Origin: Saccharospirillum sp965652395 | GTDB lineage: Bacteria; Pseudomonadota; Gammaproteobacteria; Pseudomonadales; Natronospirillaceae | Direction: 5' to 3' | DNA length: 64,000 nt | Assembly (NCBI GenBank): GCA_965652395.1 | Contig: CBFGUW010000018.1 | Coordinates: 1 to 64,000, forward strand | In this document: piece by piece, positions 45,901 through 54,255 of the stretch | Layout: each line of letters starts with the position of its first letter | How positions within the stretch are numbered: the stretch's first letter is position 1 | Made by a program: the position numbers and the translations under genes | The notes under the pieces: model-generated | Database searches by the model: none | Told to the model about the DNA's origin: nothing | Seen by the model: only the letters and a program-made list of their open reading frames with translations

Positions 45901-48143
45901 CCGGAGGCTCCAGCGCCAACCATGAAATCGACAACCTGGAAGTGCAGTGCAACACCGTCGAGCTTTACGACACCCCTATCCATCACTTCGAGTTGGTGCG
46001 GAATCAGGCCAATGGTCTTACCTGCGAACCGCTGGACGTCACTATCAGGGCTTGTGGCAACGCCGATTGCTCCACTACTTACAATGGCACCTTCGATATC
46101 ACTCTAAGCCCGACGACTGATTGGGCCAGCGGCAACACCTTCACCAGCCTGAGCCACAATGATACCGTCAGTTTCGGTCCCACCACTGCCGGAACCTATA
46201 CTCTGGAAGTGCTCGACAGCGAACCTTCCACCGCGCCGCTCACCGAGACCCTCTGTTTTGTAGGCGGTTCCACAACGCCGGAAGCCGACTGTTCGGTGAC
46301 TTTCAATGATACCGGGCTGCGTTTTTTCCCATCGGATAACTCAGGCTCCGCCACCGCTTATTTCGACCTAATCGCCGGTAGCGAAGAATCCGGTCTTTCA
46401 GTTCAGGCCGTGCAAACCAATACCACCACCGGAATATGCGAGGCGCTGTTTACAGACGGAGGCACCCTCAATTTCGAAGGCGGCAGTGGGTGCAGCGACC
46501 CGGGCACCTGCTCCAGTGGACAAGAGATCACGCTAACCAACAGCGATGGAACCGCCACGACCCTCCCTAATGATGGTTCGAGCCTAACTACGATTCCCTT
46601 GGTCTTTGGCGCCGATTCCACCGCCAACTTCAGTCTGGATGCGCCGGACGTAGGCATTCAGCCGCTGACAGTGCGTTATGAACTCCCGGACGCCGATGGT
46701 AACCCCTCGGGCAACGTCATCACTCAAACGGTGAACCTAAGAGTCGCCCCGGCTGAATTGAGGCTCAGTAGCATTACCGGTTCAAACGGCACAATGAATC
46801 CGGCCACCACCGAGGCAGGACTGATCTCCAGCGGTCATTTCGCCAAGGCGGGAGAGACCTTTCAGCTCAGCGTTCAGGCCTTTAATGCCGACGGGCTTCC
46901 CACCCCGAATTTCGGACGGACCAACACCCTGCCAACCATCGACTGGACCCACTCTTTGGTAGAGCCGGATAGTGGCGTGGCGGGAGACTTCACAGCCACC
47001 AGTGACGGCAATCAGTGGCAGGTCGATGGGGCAGACAGCAGCGTTATTACCTTTGCCAGCGGGTCCGGCTTGGTATTTTCCGAAGTGGGCATCATTACTC
47101 TGCAGGGCACCATCGAATCCTATCTACCGGTCAGTGGCTCCCCTGACCTTGTTGTGGACTCAAACACCCGCCTGGTCGGACGCTTCATCCCGGACCATCT
47201 TGACGTCAGCCAGGTGGCTGGAAGCGGAACCGTGCAAAACGCCCATTCCGGATTCAGTTATCAAGGCCAAACTCTGAACTGGGCCACGCCGCTGGCGTTG
47301 AGTGTGACGGGCCGTAACGCCAATGATCAGATTACCCGGAATTACGATTCCAACCTCTGGAACCTCACCCCCACGAGCAACGAGCCCGTGGACAACAATG
47401 TCAGTTTCACCAAAGGGACCGGTACGCTGGGCGGTAACCTGCTGATGGGCGATGCCACCGCACAGGTCATTGATGACGGCACGGCCTGGAACGGTACCCG
47501 TCACCTGACGCTTGGCGCCAATACCTTCACTTTTCAAAGAGATACCGCCCTGGCGGATCTGGACGCCAACGATGCGCCTTTCAATTTCGCACTCAACGTC
47601 TCTTTCAATGCCGCCTATCTGACCGACAGCGATGGCGCTTGTTACGACCCGGACTTGAACGATACCTGTGATCCCTTGTCCCTTTCCAATATCGCAACGG
47701 GGGCCTTCCTGTACTACGGTCGGGTGCGGCTGGAGTCCGCCCAAGGGCCTGAAACCACTGATCTGGCGCTACCGTTGACGCTGGAAGTCTGGAATTGGAC
47801 GGGAGGCAGTGGCAGCTTTGTTCCCGCCACCCAGGAAAGCAGTGGGGGCAATTCAAACCTCATTGCGGGAAATTTCGGAATAACCGGTTCGGAACCCGCT
47901 TCCCTGGCCGCTCAAACCTCAGTAAACGCGGTCAATTATTCCAACGGTGTGGGCACCATAACTCTGGCGGCCCCGGGGGCTGGCAATACAGGCAGCGTGG
48001 AAGTGGAAGGGACCGGAGTAGGAGCCCACCTCTGGTTCGACTGGGATGATACGGGCTCGGCCAGCGTACCGGCGGCCACCGGCTATTTCGGTCTGTACCA
48101 GGGAAGACCGCCGATCCTGTATCAATTGGATGGTTTCCGCTGA
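42969..48143 (+). CDS. mshQ: MshQ-like giant protein with PA14, LamG and DUF6701 regions
   Basis: A secreted protein of about 1,724 residues with a signal peptide (LMLLFMAAALGA). In order: an N-terminal domain with GDVIINEIQVDGSNSLDFVELY, like lamin-tail domains (about 30-150); PA14 domain 1 (about 208-337) and PA14 domain 2 (359-490), each with a RTNSDDGVR..L core; a LamG-like lectin domain (about 508-714) with WRMDD and FDGADDYL; an L-type-lectin-like region (740-997) with GGWLGIGLDEWGN; and the DUF6701 region of MshQ to the end. The two PA14 domains share ISDDGV-type calcium/sugar-binding loops and point to binding of glycans. I chose the ATG at 42969 (GAGG upstream); 42951 is also possible. 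Probably a pilus-tip or surface adhesin. Confidence 0.85.
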   Translation: MLKAVKALMQSAMLMLLFMAAALGAPPPLSPYAGDVIINEIQVDGSNSLDFVELYFVETTDVTNWELHTNGPGGSADSDCTLPGGLYAAGTFLVIDGSVCLDWHPEQREIYILDDNGDLVHYVSLWHTGNQSNGGDFGDPADFPAGYEDAVTDLNDLPDDFVNYCAEIDGSTPTGDWNEDGQSCTSTEGTSNSGDTGGTGGSCSFEPGLTARYYNNLTMLGYPVIEQPESQVDYTWGTGSPNASLLGNDVFSANWSGYLYAPTSGEYRIRTNSDDGVRFYLSGTLLIDNWGGHGATYDEFTINLSAGQYYPIKLEYFEDGGSATIELEWRAPGDGSFATIPAANLFHCTSNEACSGQSGLVAEYYSNRDLSGFPDIEQVDDNIDNNWGSGSPDASTLGNDDFSVRWTGVLQVPTTGQYRIRTNSDDGVRLYLAETLLIDRWNDHSATYDEIIINLDAGQSYTFMLEYYEHGGSARIELDWQTPGSGSFVPIPASAFTQCHSQIPEPVLEWRMDDSQWTGTAGEVTDHSGNNRNGTAQNQTSTSLGYLCRAGTFDGADDYLTHSDIGALLGGTASMSFWIQTTQTGNDTNWQAPGIAGGEVAGSTSDIFWGWLDASGRIGISVGNDGSTKSTQAINDGIFHHVVLTRDAAAGAFKIYIDGNLDASGSIAAGVIGTSFTSIGRIEDSAGTPEYFQGALDELVIFDEVLSNAQVTSIYDNQSNARNLDGTDRDLSNCLAAQQCFSQDFNSGSLGSDWQTMNSSGSFGNPRIVNGRLRLTNDTNNVATAATLLRQFPSAGNKLVVEFDYYAYKDDGSTNAADGITLTLSDRDIPPYPGGYGGSLGYTQRTDGGGVDGFNGGWLGIGLDEWGNYSNPTEGREGGIGAEPNAVAIRGPGSGQTGYEYIAGTSTLTPTVLTDSSNSHRYRITVDHSNGSDALVTVERDTNSDDVFETLVNTFDLFDSIGDGNIPSQVVLTLTGSTGGSSANHEIDNLEVQCNTVELYDTPIHHFELVRNQANGLTCEPLDVTIRACGNADCSTTYNGTFDITLSPTTDWASGNTFTSLSHNDTVSFGPTTAGTYTLEVLDSEPSTAPLTETLCFVGGSTTPEADCSVTFNDTGLRFFPSDNSGSATAYFDLIAGSEESGLSVQAVQTNTTTGICEALFTDGGTLNFEGGSGCSDPGTCSSGQEITLTNSDGTATTLPNDGSSLTTIPLVFGADSTANFSLDAPDVGIQPLTVRYELPDADGNPSGNVITQTVNLRVAPAELRLSSITGSNGTMNPATTEAGLISSGHFAKAGETFQLSVQAFNADGLPTPNFGRTNTLPTIDWTHSLVEPDSGVAGDFTATSDGNQWQVDGADSSVITFASGSGLVFSEVGIITLQGTIESYLPVSGSPDLVVDSNTRLVGRFIPDHLDVSQVAGSGTVQNAHSGFSYQGQTLNWATPLALSVTGRNANDQITRNYDSNLWNLTPTSNEPVDNNVSFTKGTGTLGGNLLMGDATAQVIDDGTAWNGTRHLTLGANTFTFQRDTALADLDANDAPFNFALNVSFNAAYLTDSDGACYDPDLNDTCDPLSLSNIATGAFLYYGRVRLESAQGPETTDLALPLTLEVWNWTGGSGSFVPATQESSGGNSNLIAGNFGITGSEPASLAAQTSVNAVNYSNGVGTITLAAPGAGNTGSVEVEGTGVGAHLWFDWDDTGSASVPAATGYFGLYQGRPPILYQLDGFR

Positions 48144-48170
48144 CAGAAGGGCATGAGAGTCGAAAACTGA

Positions 48171-48479
48171 TTACACCAAAGGCCACAAATTACGCCGCCC
48201 ATCCACCGGCGGCTCACTGACAAAACGCACCAGGCCGTCGTAGTCGAACCCACGCCAGGTCGATAAATACTGCCGAATCAGCGATTCACCCGGGATGCCC
48301 ACCGGCACCAGGGCCTCTTTTTTGTCTTTGCTGGTGAGGTGCCAATAACAACGGTCCTGACGGGAGAATACGGCCACCTCGGCCAGGTTGGCCAGGTCCA
48401 GCTCGGTTCTGGCGGCGGCGCTTCGGGTGTAGGTGAGGTGGTCTTCCTTCAGTTCTACGGCGGGAATGGGCAGAGTCAC
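48171..48479 (-). CDS. Conserved-looking 102-residue hypothetical protein
   Basis: Unrecognised. The GTG at 48479 follows GGAG by eight bases and lies 13 bp after the motY stop, so it is probably co-transcribed with motY. The product is soluble with no signal peptide; it contains LAEVAVFSRQDRCYWHLTSKDKK and YLSTWRGFDYDGLVRFVS. The longer upstream frame lies inside motY in another frame and is not used. Confidence 0.6.
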   Translation of the reverse strand: MTLPIPAVELKEDHLTYTRSAAARTELDLANLAEVAVFSRQDRCYWHLTSKDKKEALVPVGIPGESLIRQYLSTWRGFDYDGLVRFVSEPPVDGRRNLWPLV

Positions 48480-48492
48480 GTTCCGGTCTCCA

Positions 48493-49446
48493 TTAACGGG
48501 CTTCAAAATTGGGTAAACCTTGCAGCGGGTCGTCCGGCTCGTCGCCCAGCCGCTTAACCAGTATCGTGGTGCGCCGGTTGGCGGCGCGGCCTTCAGCGGT
48601 GGCATTGGTGGCGATGGGGTAGCGGTCGCCCTGGTAATCGGTCAGGATCATGGTCGGATCAAGGCCGTTGTTAACCAGATAATCCGTCACCTTGTTGGCG
48701 CGACGCTCGGACAAACGCCGATTGTTGTAACGGGTACCTACGTTGTCGCTGTGCCCGACCACCTCCAGGCTGAGCACTTTATCGTCGGCTTTCACGTAGG
48801 TGATCAAGTCATCCAGGGTGGCACGGGCCAAACCGTCAAGAAGATCCCCTCCCGTGGGGTAATTGATCGTGGTGCGTTCCACCTGGGCGAAATTGACCGG
48901 TAACAGCCCGGCACTGCAGGCCAGGTAATCGTTGTAATACAGACTGAAATCGACGGGTGATAACCGCACTCTAACGGTATCGGCCCCGTGCTGCGCCCGG
49001 CGGGTCAGTGTCGGGGCCATGCCGTTACCCAGCTCCGCCATCATTCTTGCGGCGCGTGCCGGTTCCACCCGCACCGTGATACGGTGATCGCGGACAGCCA
49101 CATAGCCCAGTTCGTTCGTCAAAGCGCTGGAACGCCACTCTGGGGCCTCGACGGTCAACGCCGCCTGCCCTTTCGCCATTAACTGGCGGGTTGGCTGCAG
49201 GTAAAACTCCAACTCGCGACCGGCTTCGTGAAAGAACACCGCCATGCCATAGCGCGGAATCGGCTGAAAAAATTTGCAATAGAACTCATTGCCTTCCAAC
49301 TGCCATTCGGTATCGGTCAGACCGGTGCCATAGGACGCGGCCTGCGAGCCAGCGCTCAGCAGCAATAACCCCACCAGCAAAGGGCCATAGCGGACACTAT
49401 TGGCCGCCCTGCGAAACCGCCGGGCCAAGGCTTGCCGTCCGTTCAT
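48493..49446 (-). CDS. motY: MotY-like OmpA-family protein of the flagellar motor
   Basis: A 317-residue exported protein. The N-terminus has a hydrophobic signal (LLVGLLLLSAGSQAA). The next 130 residues follow the MotY stator-binding domain: TEWQLEGNEFYCKFFQPIPRYGMAVFFHEAG and LTVEAPEWR. The last 110 residues form an OmpA-like peptidoglycan-binding domain with EVVGHSDNVGTRYNNRRLSERRANKV and the NRRTTI end. MotY forms the T-ring of sodium-driven and Pseudomonas polar motors. In Pseudomonas it lies close to rnt, as here. I chose the ATG at 49446, preceded by GGAG. Confidence 0.88.
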   Translation of the reverse strand: MNGRQALARRFRRAANSVRYGPLLVGLLLLSAGSQAASYGTGLTDTEWQLEGNEFYCKFFQPIPRYGMAVFFHEAGRELEFYLQPTRQLMAKGQAALTVEAPEWRSSALTNELGYVAVRDHRITVRVEPARAARMMAELGNGMAPTLTRRAQHGADTVRVRLSPVDFSLYYNDYLACSAGLLPVNFAQVERTTINYPTGGDLLDGLARATLDDLITYVKADDKVLSLEVVGHSDNVGTRYNNRRLSERRANKVTDYLVNNGLDPTMILTDYQGDRYPIATNATAEGRAANRRTTILVKRLGDEPDDPLQGLPNFEAR

Positions 49447-49550
49447 CAGCACACTCCGGAAAATTGTCACTCAAGCTTTCCCCAGCAAACGCCTTGCCAT
49501 CATCCACCAGTTCATTAAGATGACCCCAAATTCCCTGGTCTGGAGCGCGC

Positions 49551-50225
49551 GTGTCGCACCCCGATGCCCACTGGCTGCTGTCGCAGCGTTTTCGTGGTTA
49601 CTACCCTGTTGTTATCGATGTCGAGACAGCCGGCTTTAACGCCTTTACCGATGCCTTGCTCGAAGTGGCGGCCGTCACTTTGAAAATGGATGCGGATGGT
49701 TGGCTGGTGCAGGATAAGTGCCTGTTTTTTAACGTCGAACCCTTCGAAGGGGCCAATCTGGAAAAGTCGGCCCTCGAATTCACGGGAATCGACCCCTACA
49801 ACCCGCTGCGCGGAGCAGTCGACGAAGGCGCCGCCCTGAAGAGCATCTTCAAGATGGTCCGCCATGGCTTGAAGGATGCCGACTGCAAGCGGGCCATTCT
49901 GGTGGGCCACAACGCCACCTTCGACCATTCCTTCCTGATGGCCGCCGCCGAACGGGCCAGCATCAAGCGCAACCCGTTCCACCCTTTTTCAACCTTCGAC
50001 ACCTCGGCGCTGGCCGGGCTTGTCTACGGCCAAACCGTATTGAAAAAAGCCTGCCAGGCCGCAGGGATTGAATTCAGTGACCGGGAAGCCCACAGTGCGG
50101 AATACGATACCCGTAAAACAGCCGAGCTGTTTTGCGATATGGTCAACCGCTGGAAACGCATGGGTGGTTGGCCATTGAATAATGAAGACGAGACCTTTTC
50201 CATCGAACAGGAGATCGACTCATGA
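49551..50225 (+). CDS. rnt: Ribonuclease T
   Basis: RNase T trims the 3' ends of tRNAs and other small RNAs. The 224-residue DEDDh exonuclease has VVIDVETAGFN (Asp, Glu), GHNATFDHSFLMAA (Asp) and the final REAHSAEYDTRKTAELF with His and Asp. The start is the GTG at 49551. It is divergent from motY and overlaps the next gene by four bases (ATGA). Confidence 0.95.
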   Translation: MSHPDAHWLLSQRFRGYYPVVIDVETAGFNAFTDALLEVAAVTLKMDADGWLVQDKCLFFNVEPFEGANLEKSALEFTGIDPYNPLRGAVDEGAALKSIFKMVRHGLKDADCKRAILVGHNATFDHSFLMAAAERASIKRNPFHPFSTFDTSALAGLVYGQTVLKKACQAAGIEFSDREAHSAEYDTRKTAELFCDMVNRWKRMGGWPLNNEDETFSIEQEIDS

Positions 50226-50527
50226 AATGCATGGCCGATCTATGCGTGATCCCTATCGGCGAAGGCGTTTCCGTCTCGAAAGAAATCTCCGCCTGCCAGA
50301 AGGTACTGCAACGCTACCCGATCGAGACCCACCTTCATGCCTACGGCACCACGCTTTACGGCGAGTGGGACGATGTATTCGCCGCTATCAAAGCCTGCCA
50401 TGAAGAATTGCATCAGGCCGGCGTCGTCCGCTTGAGTTCCACCATCAAGGTGGGCACCCGAACCGATAAAGAACAGACGCCGGACGATAAAACACGGGCC
50501 GTTGAAGAAATCCTCGCCGGGGGTTAA
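50222..50527 (+). CDS. UPF0045/MTH1187-family protein, possible thiamine-binding
   Basis: A 101-residue ferredoxin-fold protein of the UPF0045 family: ADLCVIPIGEGVSVSKEI at the N-terminus and a HLHAYGTTLYGEWDDVF segment in the middle. Some members bind thiamine or its pyrimidine part. It begins inside the rnt stop, suggesting coupled translation. Its end overlaps the end of the convergent DUF1761 gene by four bases (50524-50527). Confidence 0.85.
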   Translation: MKCMADLCVIPIGEGVSVSKEISACQKVLQRYPIETHLHAYGTTLYGEWDDVFAAIKACHEELHQAGVVRLSSTIKVGTRTDKEQTPDDKTRAVEEILAGG

Positions 50528-50910
50528 CGCAGAAACCCGATAATTAACCCCATAAGGACAAATACCAGGCTCATGTAGCCGATATTGATCAGATACAGCT
50601 TCATGGACTGGCGCTCGAACAGATAGTTGATCCCCAGCCCGATGGCAAAGAACATCGAGGCCATTGCGCCAAGCTGCACGCCATTCAGCGCCGAACCATT
50701 GTGCGCCATGAACACAAAGAAAATGGCGGCGACCAGTTCCAGCAGGGTGGCCGTTCCCATGATCAGCCCCATGTTGGCATCCGCGATTTTCTCGTCCGTC
50801 AGTCCTGTTTCCTCCTGCCATGACTTGCCCAGCAACGGTCCATACCAGATCGCGCCAATACCCATGCCGACGACAGTGGCCACAATCACCGCGACAATAT
50901 CCATCACCAT
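50524..50910 (-). CDS. DUF1761-family membrane protein
   Basis: A 128-residue protein with four hydrophobic helices, the first VAVIVATVVGMGIGAIWYGPLLGKSW, typical of DUF1761. Function of the family is not known. An inverted repeat 4 bp upstream of the start contains its ribosome-binding site. It is convergent with the UPF0045 gene, with which it shares the last four bases. Confidence 0.82.
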   Translation of the reverse strand: MVMDIVAVIVATVVGMGIGAIWYGPLLGKSWQEETGLTDEKIADANMGLIMGTATLLELVAAIFFVFMAHNGSALNGVQLGAMASMFFAIGLGINYLFERQSMKLYLINIGYMSLVFVLMGLIIGFLR

Positions 50911-50913
50911 TGG

Positions 50914-50940
50914 GAATACTCCTAGTTTTGGGAAGTATTC
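50914..50940 (-). promoter_or_regulatory. Inverted repeat covering the DUF1761 ribosome site
   Basis: On the minus strand GAATACT and AGTATTC, 13 bases apart, flank the AGGAG Shine-Dalgarno, part of which falls into the right arm. A fold here would hide it. An operator or translational switch is possible. Confidence 0.4.
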
Positions 50941-50979
50941 AGCATAGGAGCAAATCCGCCCGGGCGAAAGGGAGGAAAA

Positions 50980-51003
50980 CAGCCATGAGTTGACTCATGG
51001 CTG
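50980..51003 (-). terminator. Terminator of fadE
   Basis: CAGCCATGAG-TTGA-CTCATGGCTG is a perfect 10-bp stem with a four-base loop. Read on the minus strand it is followed by TTTT. It lies 20 bp after the fadE stop. Confidence 0.8.
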
Positions 51004-51022
51004 CTCAGTAAGACCGGAAGGG

Positions 51023-53530
51023 TTAATCGGAGGTTTCTTCAGTGGTGTCGGTTTTTTTGGCCGATCGGCTACGCGCCTTGGCGGGACGGCCGTTATGCCA
51101 GACGATCTTGCTCTTGTTGCGGGCGAATTCGTCGAAGGGGAAATCGTCCACCGTCAGCATTTCCAGCACTTCGGCTTCATATTCCTTCATGAACTCAAGG
51201 TCTTCCTTGGAAAGCAAATCAGCTTCAAAAGCAGCGTCGAAGCGTGCTTCAGGGTGCAGGGCCGTCATTGGCAGTTCGCCCTTGGCATAGGCTTTATCGA
51301 CCGTTTTATAGATCTCCGTGGCGCGTTTATTGGTCTTGAGCAGAGCATTGTAACGGGCCAGAGGGTTGCGCTGCTCGCCGTCATCCGTCTGCCAGGTATC
51401 TTCCAGCAGATAGTCCCGCAGCGGGCTGTCGTTACTCACATCGCGTGCGATACGTCTGGCCAGCTCATCGGCTGGCATTTTACAGCGCTTGCCGAGCGGC
51501 ATCACCACCGGCCGCACCAGCCTTGCCACACCTTGGCTTGGTAGGTTATGCAACACTTCATCCAGTGCCAGCTCGGCGCGGTGCAGCAGGAATTCACAGC
51601 TGTAACGCATCAGCGCCTCTTCCCCCGGCACCTTGCGGCCCTCGTGCCACTGCTTGAGCACCATAGACGTCATGTAGAGATTCGACAGCACGTCACCCAA
51701 CCGGGCCGACAACATTTCGCGCTGCTTCAACGCGCCGCCCAGGGTGCCCATGGCAATATCCGCCATCAGACTGAAAGCGGCGCTGAACCGGCCTAAGGTT
51801 CTCGCATAGCGGGCTGCGTCGCCATAGAAAGGGATATCCCCACTGGCGATACCAAAAGCGCCGGTCAGCGCCCGAGCCACATTACCGGCCGCCATGCCGA
51901 GGTGCCCGAAGATGGCTTTATCGAAAGCGCGGCTATCGTCGTTATCCTTCGCTTCCAGTTCTTTCAGCACCCAGGGGTGGCAGCGAATGGCGCCCTGCCC
52001 GAAGATCATCAGGCTTCGCGTCATGATGTTGGCCCCTTCCACCGTGATCGAAACGGCCGAAGAGGAGTAGCCAATCCCGAGGTAGTTACGAGGCCCAAGC
52101 GTCACGGTTTTGCCACCGTGCACGTCCATACCGTCTGACAAAATCTGCCGCTGAAACTCGGTCAGCTGGCTTTTGAGAATGGCGGAAGGCACCGCCGGTT
52201 TTTCGCCCTGATCAATCATGTTCGCCGTATGCAACACAGTCGCACGGGCGATGTACGCCATAGACGCCATCCGCGCCAAGGGCGCCTGAACACCTTCCAT
52301 ATCGGCGACGGGCAGGTTGAACTGTCGGCGGATGCGGGTAAAACCACCCGACATACCAGTCACATAACGGCCGGTACCACTGGCACCGGAGGGCAACGTG
52401 ATGCAGCGTCCCACTGAGAGACACTCCACCAGCATCCGCCAGCCCTGCCCGGCCATCTCGGTACCACCGATCAGCCAGTCCAGCGGAATAAACACGTCTT
52501 TGCCTTTGATCGGGCCGTTCATGAAGGGGCTGCCGATGGGGAAATGGCGACGGCCGATTTCCATGCCCTCGGTATCACGCGGGATCAGTGCGCAGCTAAT
52601 ACCGATGTCTTCGGTGTCGCCCAATAGTTTATCCGGGTCGAACATGCGGAAGGCGAGCCCCACGACAGTGGCGATGGGAGCGAGCGTGATCCAGCGTTTT
52701 TCGAAGTTCAGCCGTACACCCAATACCTCTTCGCCGTTGTGCATGCCTTTGCAGACGATGCCGGTATCCGGGATCGCCGTTGCATCGGAGCCCGCACGTG
52801 GACCGGTCAAACCAAAGCAGGGGATTTCCCGTCCATCCGCCAAACGCGGCAGGTAATAGTCTTTTTGCTCCTGGGTGCCATATTTAACCAGCAACTCACC
52901 CGGACCGAGGGAGTTGGGAACTCCGACCACCACCATCAAAGTCTCGTTGAACGACAGCTTCTGCAACACCGTGGATTGAGCCTTGGCCGAGAACCCAAGA
53001 CCGCCGTATTCCTTGGGAATGATCATCCCGAAGAATTTTTCTTTTTTCAGATACTTCCACAAATCCGCCGGCAGATCGGCACGTTCATAAGCGATGTCCC
53101 AGGCGTTACACATCCCAGCGGCCACCCCGCACTGGTGGTCGACGAAGGCCTGCTCTTCCGCAGACAAACCGTCCGAGCGCTGACTGAGCAGGCTGTTCCA
53201 GTCCGGCCGACCGGAAAACAATTCCCGATCCCACCCCACGGTGCCCGCCTCCAACGCGATACGCTCCGTTTTGGAGACCTTCGGGGCCACCTTCTTAAAG
53301 GTGGCAAACAGCTTGGGCGTCAACCAGTTGCTTCGAATGCCCGGCAAACCGGCAACGGCCACCGCCGCACCCGCCAATAAAAACAGAATGCCAAGCAGCG
53401 GGCTGCTAAGAATAAAGGCCAGCAATGTCAAACCAGCCAATGCCATCACAGCGGCACCCGCGCCCATTTCACGGCGCAACACGAACAACATCACCGCCCC
53501 GGCCAGAATCAGCACCAATAAATGGTTCAT
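51023..53530 (-). CDS. fadE: Acyl-CoA dehydrogenase FadE
   Basis: FadE carries out the first oxidation of fatty-acid beta-oxidation. The 835-residue length matches the large gamma-proteobacterial FadE type. Three hydrophobic segments at the N-terminus (1-70) attach it to the membrane. The catalytic part shows EYGGLGFSAKAQS, the substrate region GLTGPRAGSDATAIPD, LSDGMDVHGGKTVTLGPRNYLG and EGANIMTRSLMIFGQGAIRCHPW; a FadE-specific C-terminal domain follows and ends with a Lys/Ser/Thr-rich tail. A PsrA-like site lies about 85 bp upstream and a terminator follows. Confidence 0.95.
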   Translation of the reverse strand: MNHLLVLILAGAVMLFVLRREMGAGAAVMALAGLTLLAFILSSPLLGILFLLAGAAVAVAGLPGIRSNWLTPKLFATFKKVAPKVSKTERIALEAGTVGWDRELFSGRPDWNSLLSQRSDGLSAEEQAFVDHQCGVAAGMCNAWDIAYERADLPADLWKYLKKEKFFGMIIPKEYGGLGFSAKAQSTVLQKLSFNETLMVVVGVPNSLGPGELLVKYGTQEQKDYYLPRLADGREIPCFGLTGPRAGSDATAIPDTGIVCKGMHNGEEVLGVRLNFEKRWITLAPIATVVGLAFRMFDPDKLLGDTEDIGISCALIPRDTEGMEIGRRHFPIGSPFMNGPIKGKDVFIPLDWLIGGTEMAGQGWRMLVECLSVGRCITLPSGASGTGRYVTGMSGGFTRIRRQFNLPVADMEGVQAPLARMASMAYIARATVLHTANMIDQGEKPAVPSAILKSQLTEFQRQILSDGMDVHGGKTVTLGPRNYLGIGYSSSAVSITVEGANIMTRSLMIFGQGAIRCHPWVLKELEAKDNDDSRAFDKAIFGHLGMAAGNVARALTGAFGIASGDIPFYGDAARYARTLGRFSAAFSLMADIAMGTLGGALKQREMLSARLGDVLSNLYMTSMVLKQWHEGRKVPGEEALMRYSCEFLLHRAELALDEVLHNLPSQGVARLVRPVVMPLGKRCKMPADELARRIARDVSNDSPLRDYLLEDTWQTDDGEQRNPLARYNALLKTNKRATEIYKTVDKAYAKGELPMTALHPEARFDAAFEADLLSKEDLEFMKEYEAEVLEMLTVDDFPFDEFARNKSKIVWHNGRPAKARSRSAKKTDTTEETSD

Positions 53531-53609
53531 AGGTCACTCCCAGTTTTCAGTTAAGCGCAGCCTCCGCCACACCGAGTCGAGCCCAAAAGAGCCCTAATAC
53601 TCATGCATT

Positions 53610-53623
53610 GAAACAGTTGTTTG
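53610..53623. promoter_or_regulatory. PsrA-type operator before fadE
   Basis: GAAAC-AGTT-GTTTG fits the PsrA site recalled as (G/C)AAAC-N2-4-GTTT(G/C). PsrA is a TetR regulator that releases fatty-acid degradation genes when long-chain acids are present. Location about 80-95 bp before fadE supports the call. Confidence 0.55.
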
Positions 53624-53705
53624 AAAACTTAGCGAGTTCAGCGACAAGTTGCCAATCCGAAAGGTACTTTTTTTGGCTTTTTTGACGGGTGGGAAAGAGT
53701 GGGAC

Positions 53706-53773
53706 GGGGAGACGGGAGAAGCGAGACGGAAGACGCCAGGATTACCCCAGCATCTTCCGTCTCCCATTAAGCA
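53706..53773. repeat. Family B repeat, copy 5
   Basis: GGGGAGACGGGAGAAGCGAG, ACGGAAGACGC and, after a short loop, GCATCTTCCGTCTCCCATTAAGC form a hairpin between fadE and the thioredoxin gene, just after the thioredoxin stop. Confidence 0.72.
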
Positions 53774-53788
53774 TCAAGCGGCTTAAGC

Positions 53789-54115
53789 TTAAGAAGCATG
53801 TTCACCGATGAAAGTTTTCAGCGCACTGGCGGGTTGAGCGCCGATGCGCGTGCCAACCGGCTTGCCATTCTCGAACATCATCAAGGTCGGCAGACCGCGA
53901 ACACCGTATTTGGACAGCACTTCCGGGTGCGCGTCGGCATCCAGCTTAACGATCTTCAATTGGCCTTCGTACTCGTCGGACAGGTCCTCGAGAACCGGCG
54001 CGATCATCTTACAGGGGCCGCACCAGTCCGCGTAGAAATCAACCAGTGTCAGGCCTTCGCCCGCTTCCACAGTGTTCGCGAATTCTTCGGCATTCAGCAT
54101 AGTGACCTTAGACAT
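53789..54115 (-). CDS. trxA: Thioredoxin
   Basis: A 108-residue thioredoxin with active site ADWCGPCKMIAP (C32, C35), the cis-Pro loop GVRGLPTLMMF and the KYGVRG segment. It reduces disulfides in the cytoplasm. ATG at 54115 has GGAGG upstream. This is a stand-alone gene, divergent from the LysR regulator, and there may be other thioredoxins elsewhere, so the symbol is by similarity. Confidence 0.9.
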   Translation of the reverse strand: MSKVTMLNAEEFANTVEAGEGLTLVDFYADWCGPCKMIAPVLEDLSDEYEGQLKIVKLDADAHPEVLSKYGVRGLPTLMMFENGKPVGTRIGAQPASALKTFIGEHAS

Positions 54116-54255
54116 GAAGATACCTCCGTTAGTGATTCATCAATGTCACGGAGCATAATAAGGCTTGCCCGAAACGATACTACCCCACAGAATTGAACCT
54201 CTTTGTGCCATATTTGGAACAATCCAATACTTACCGGGAATCGTAGGAGGTCGCC

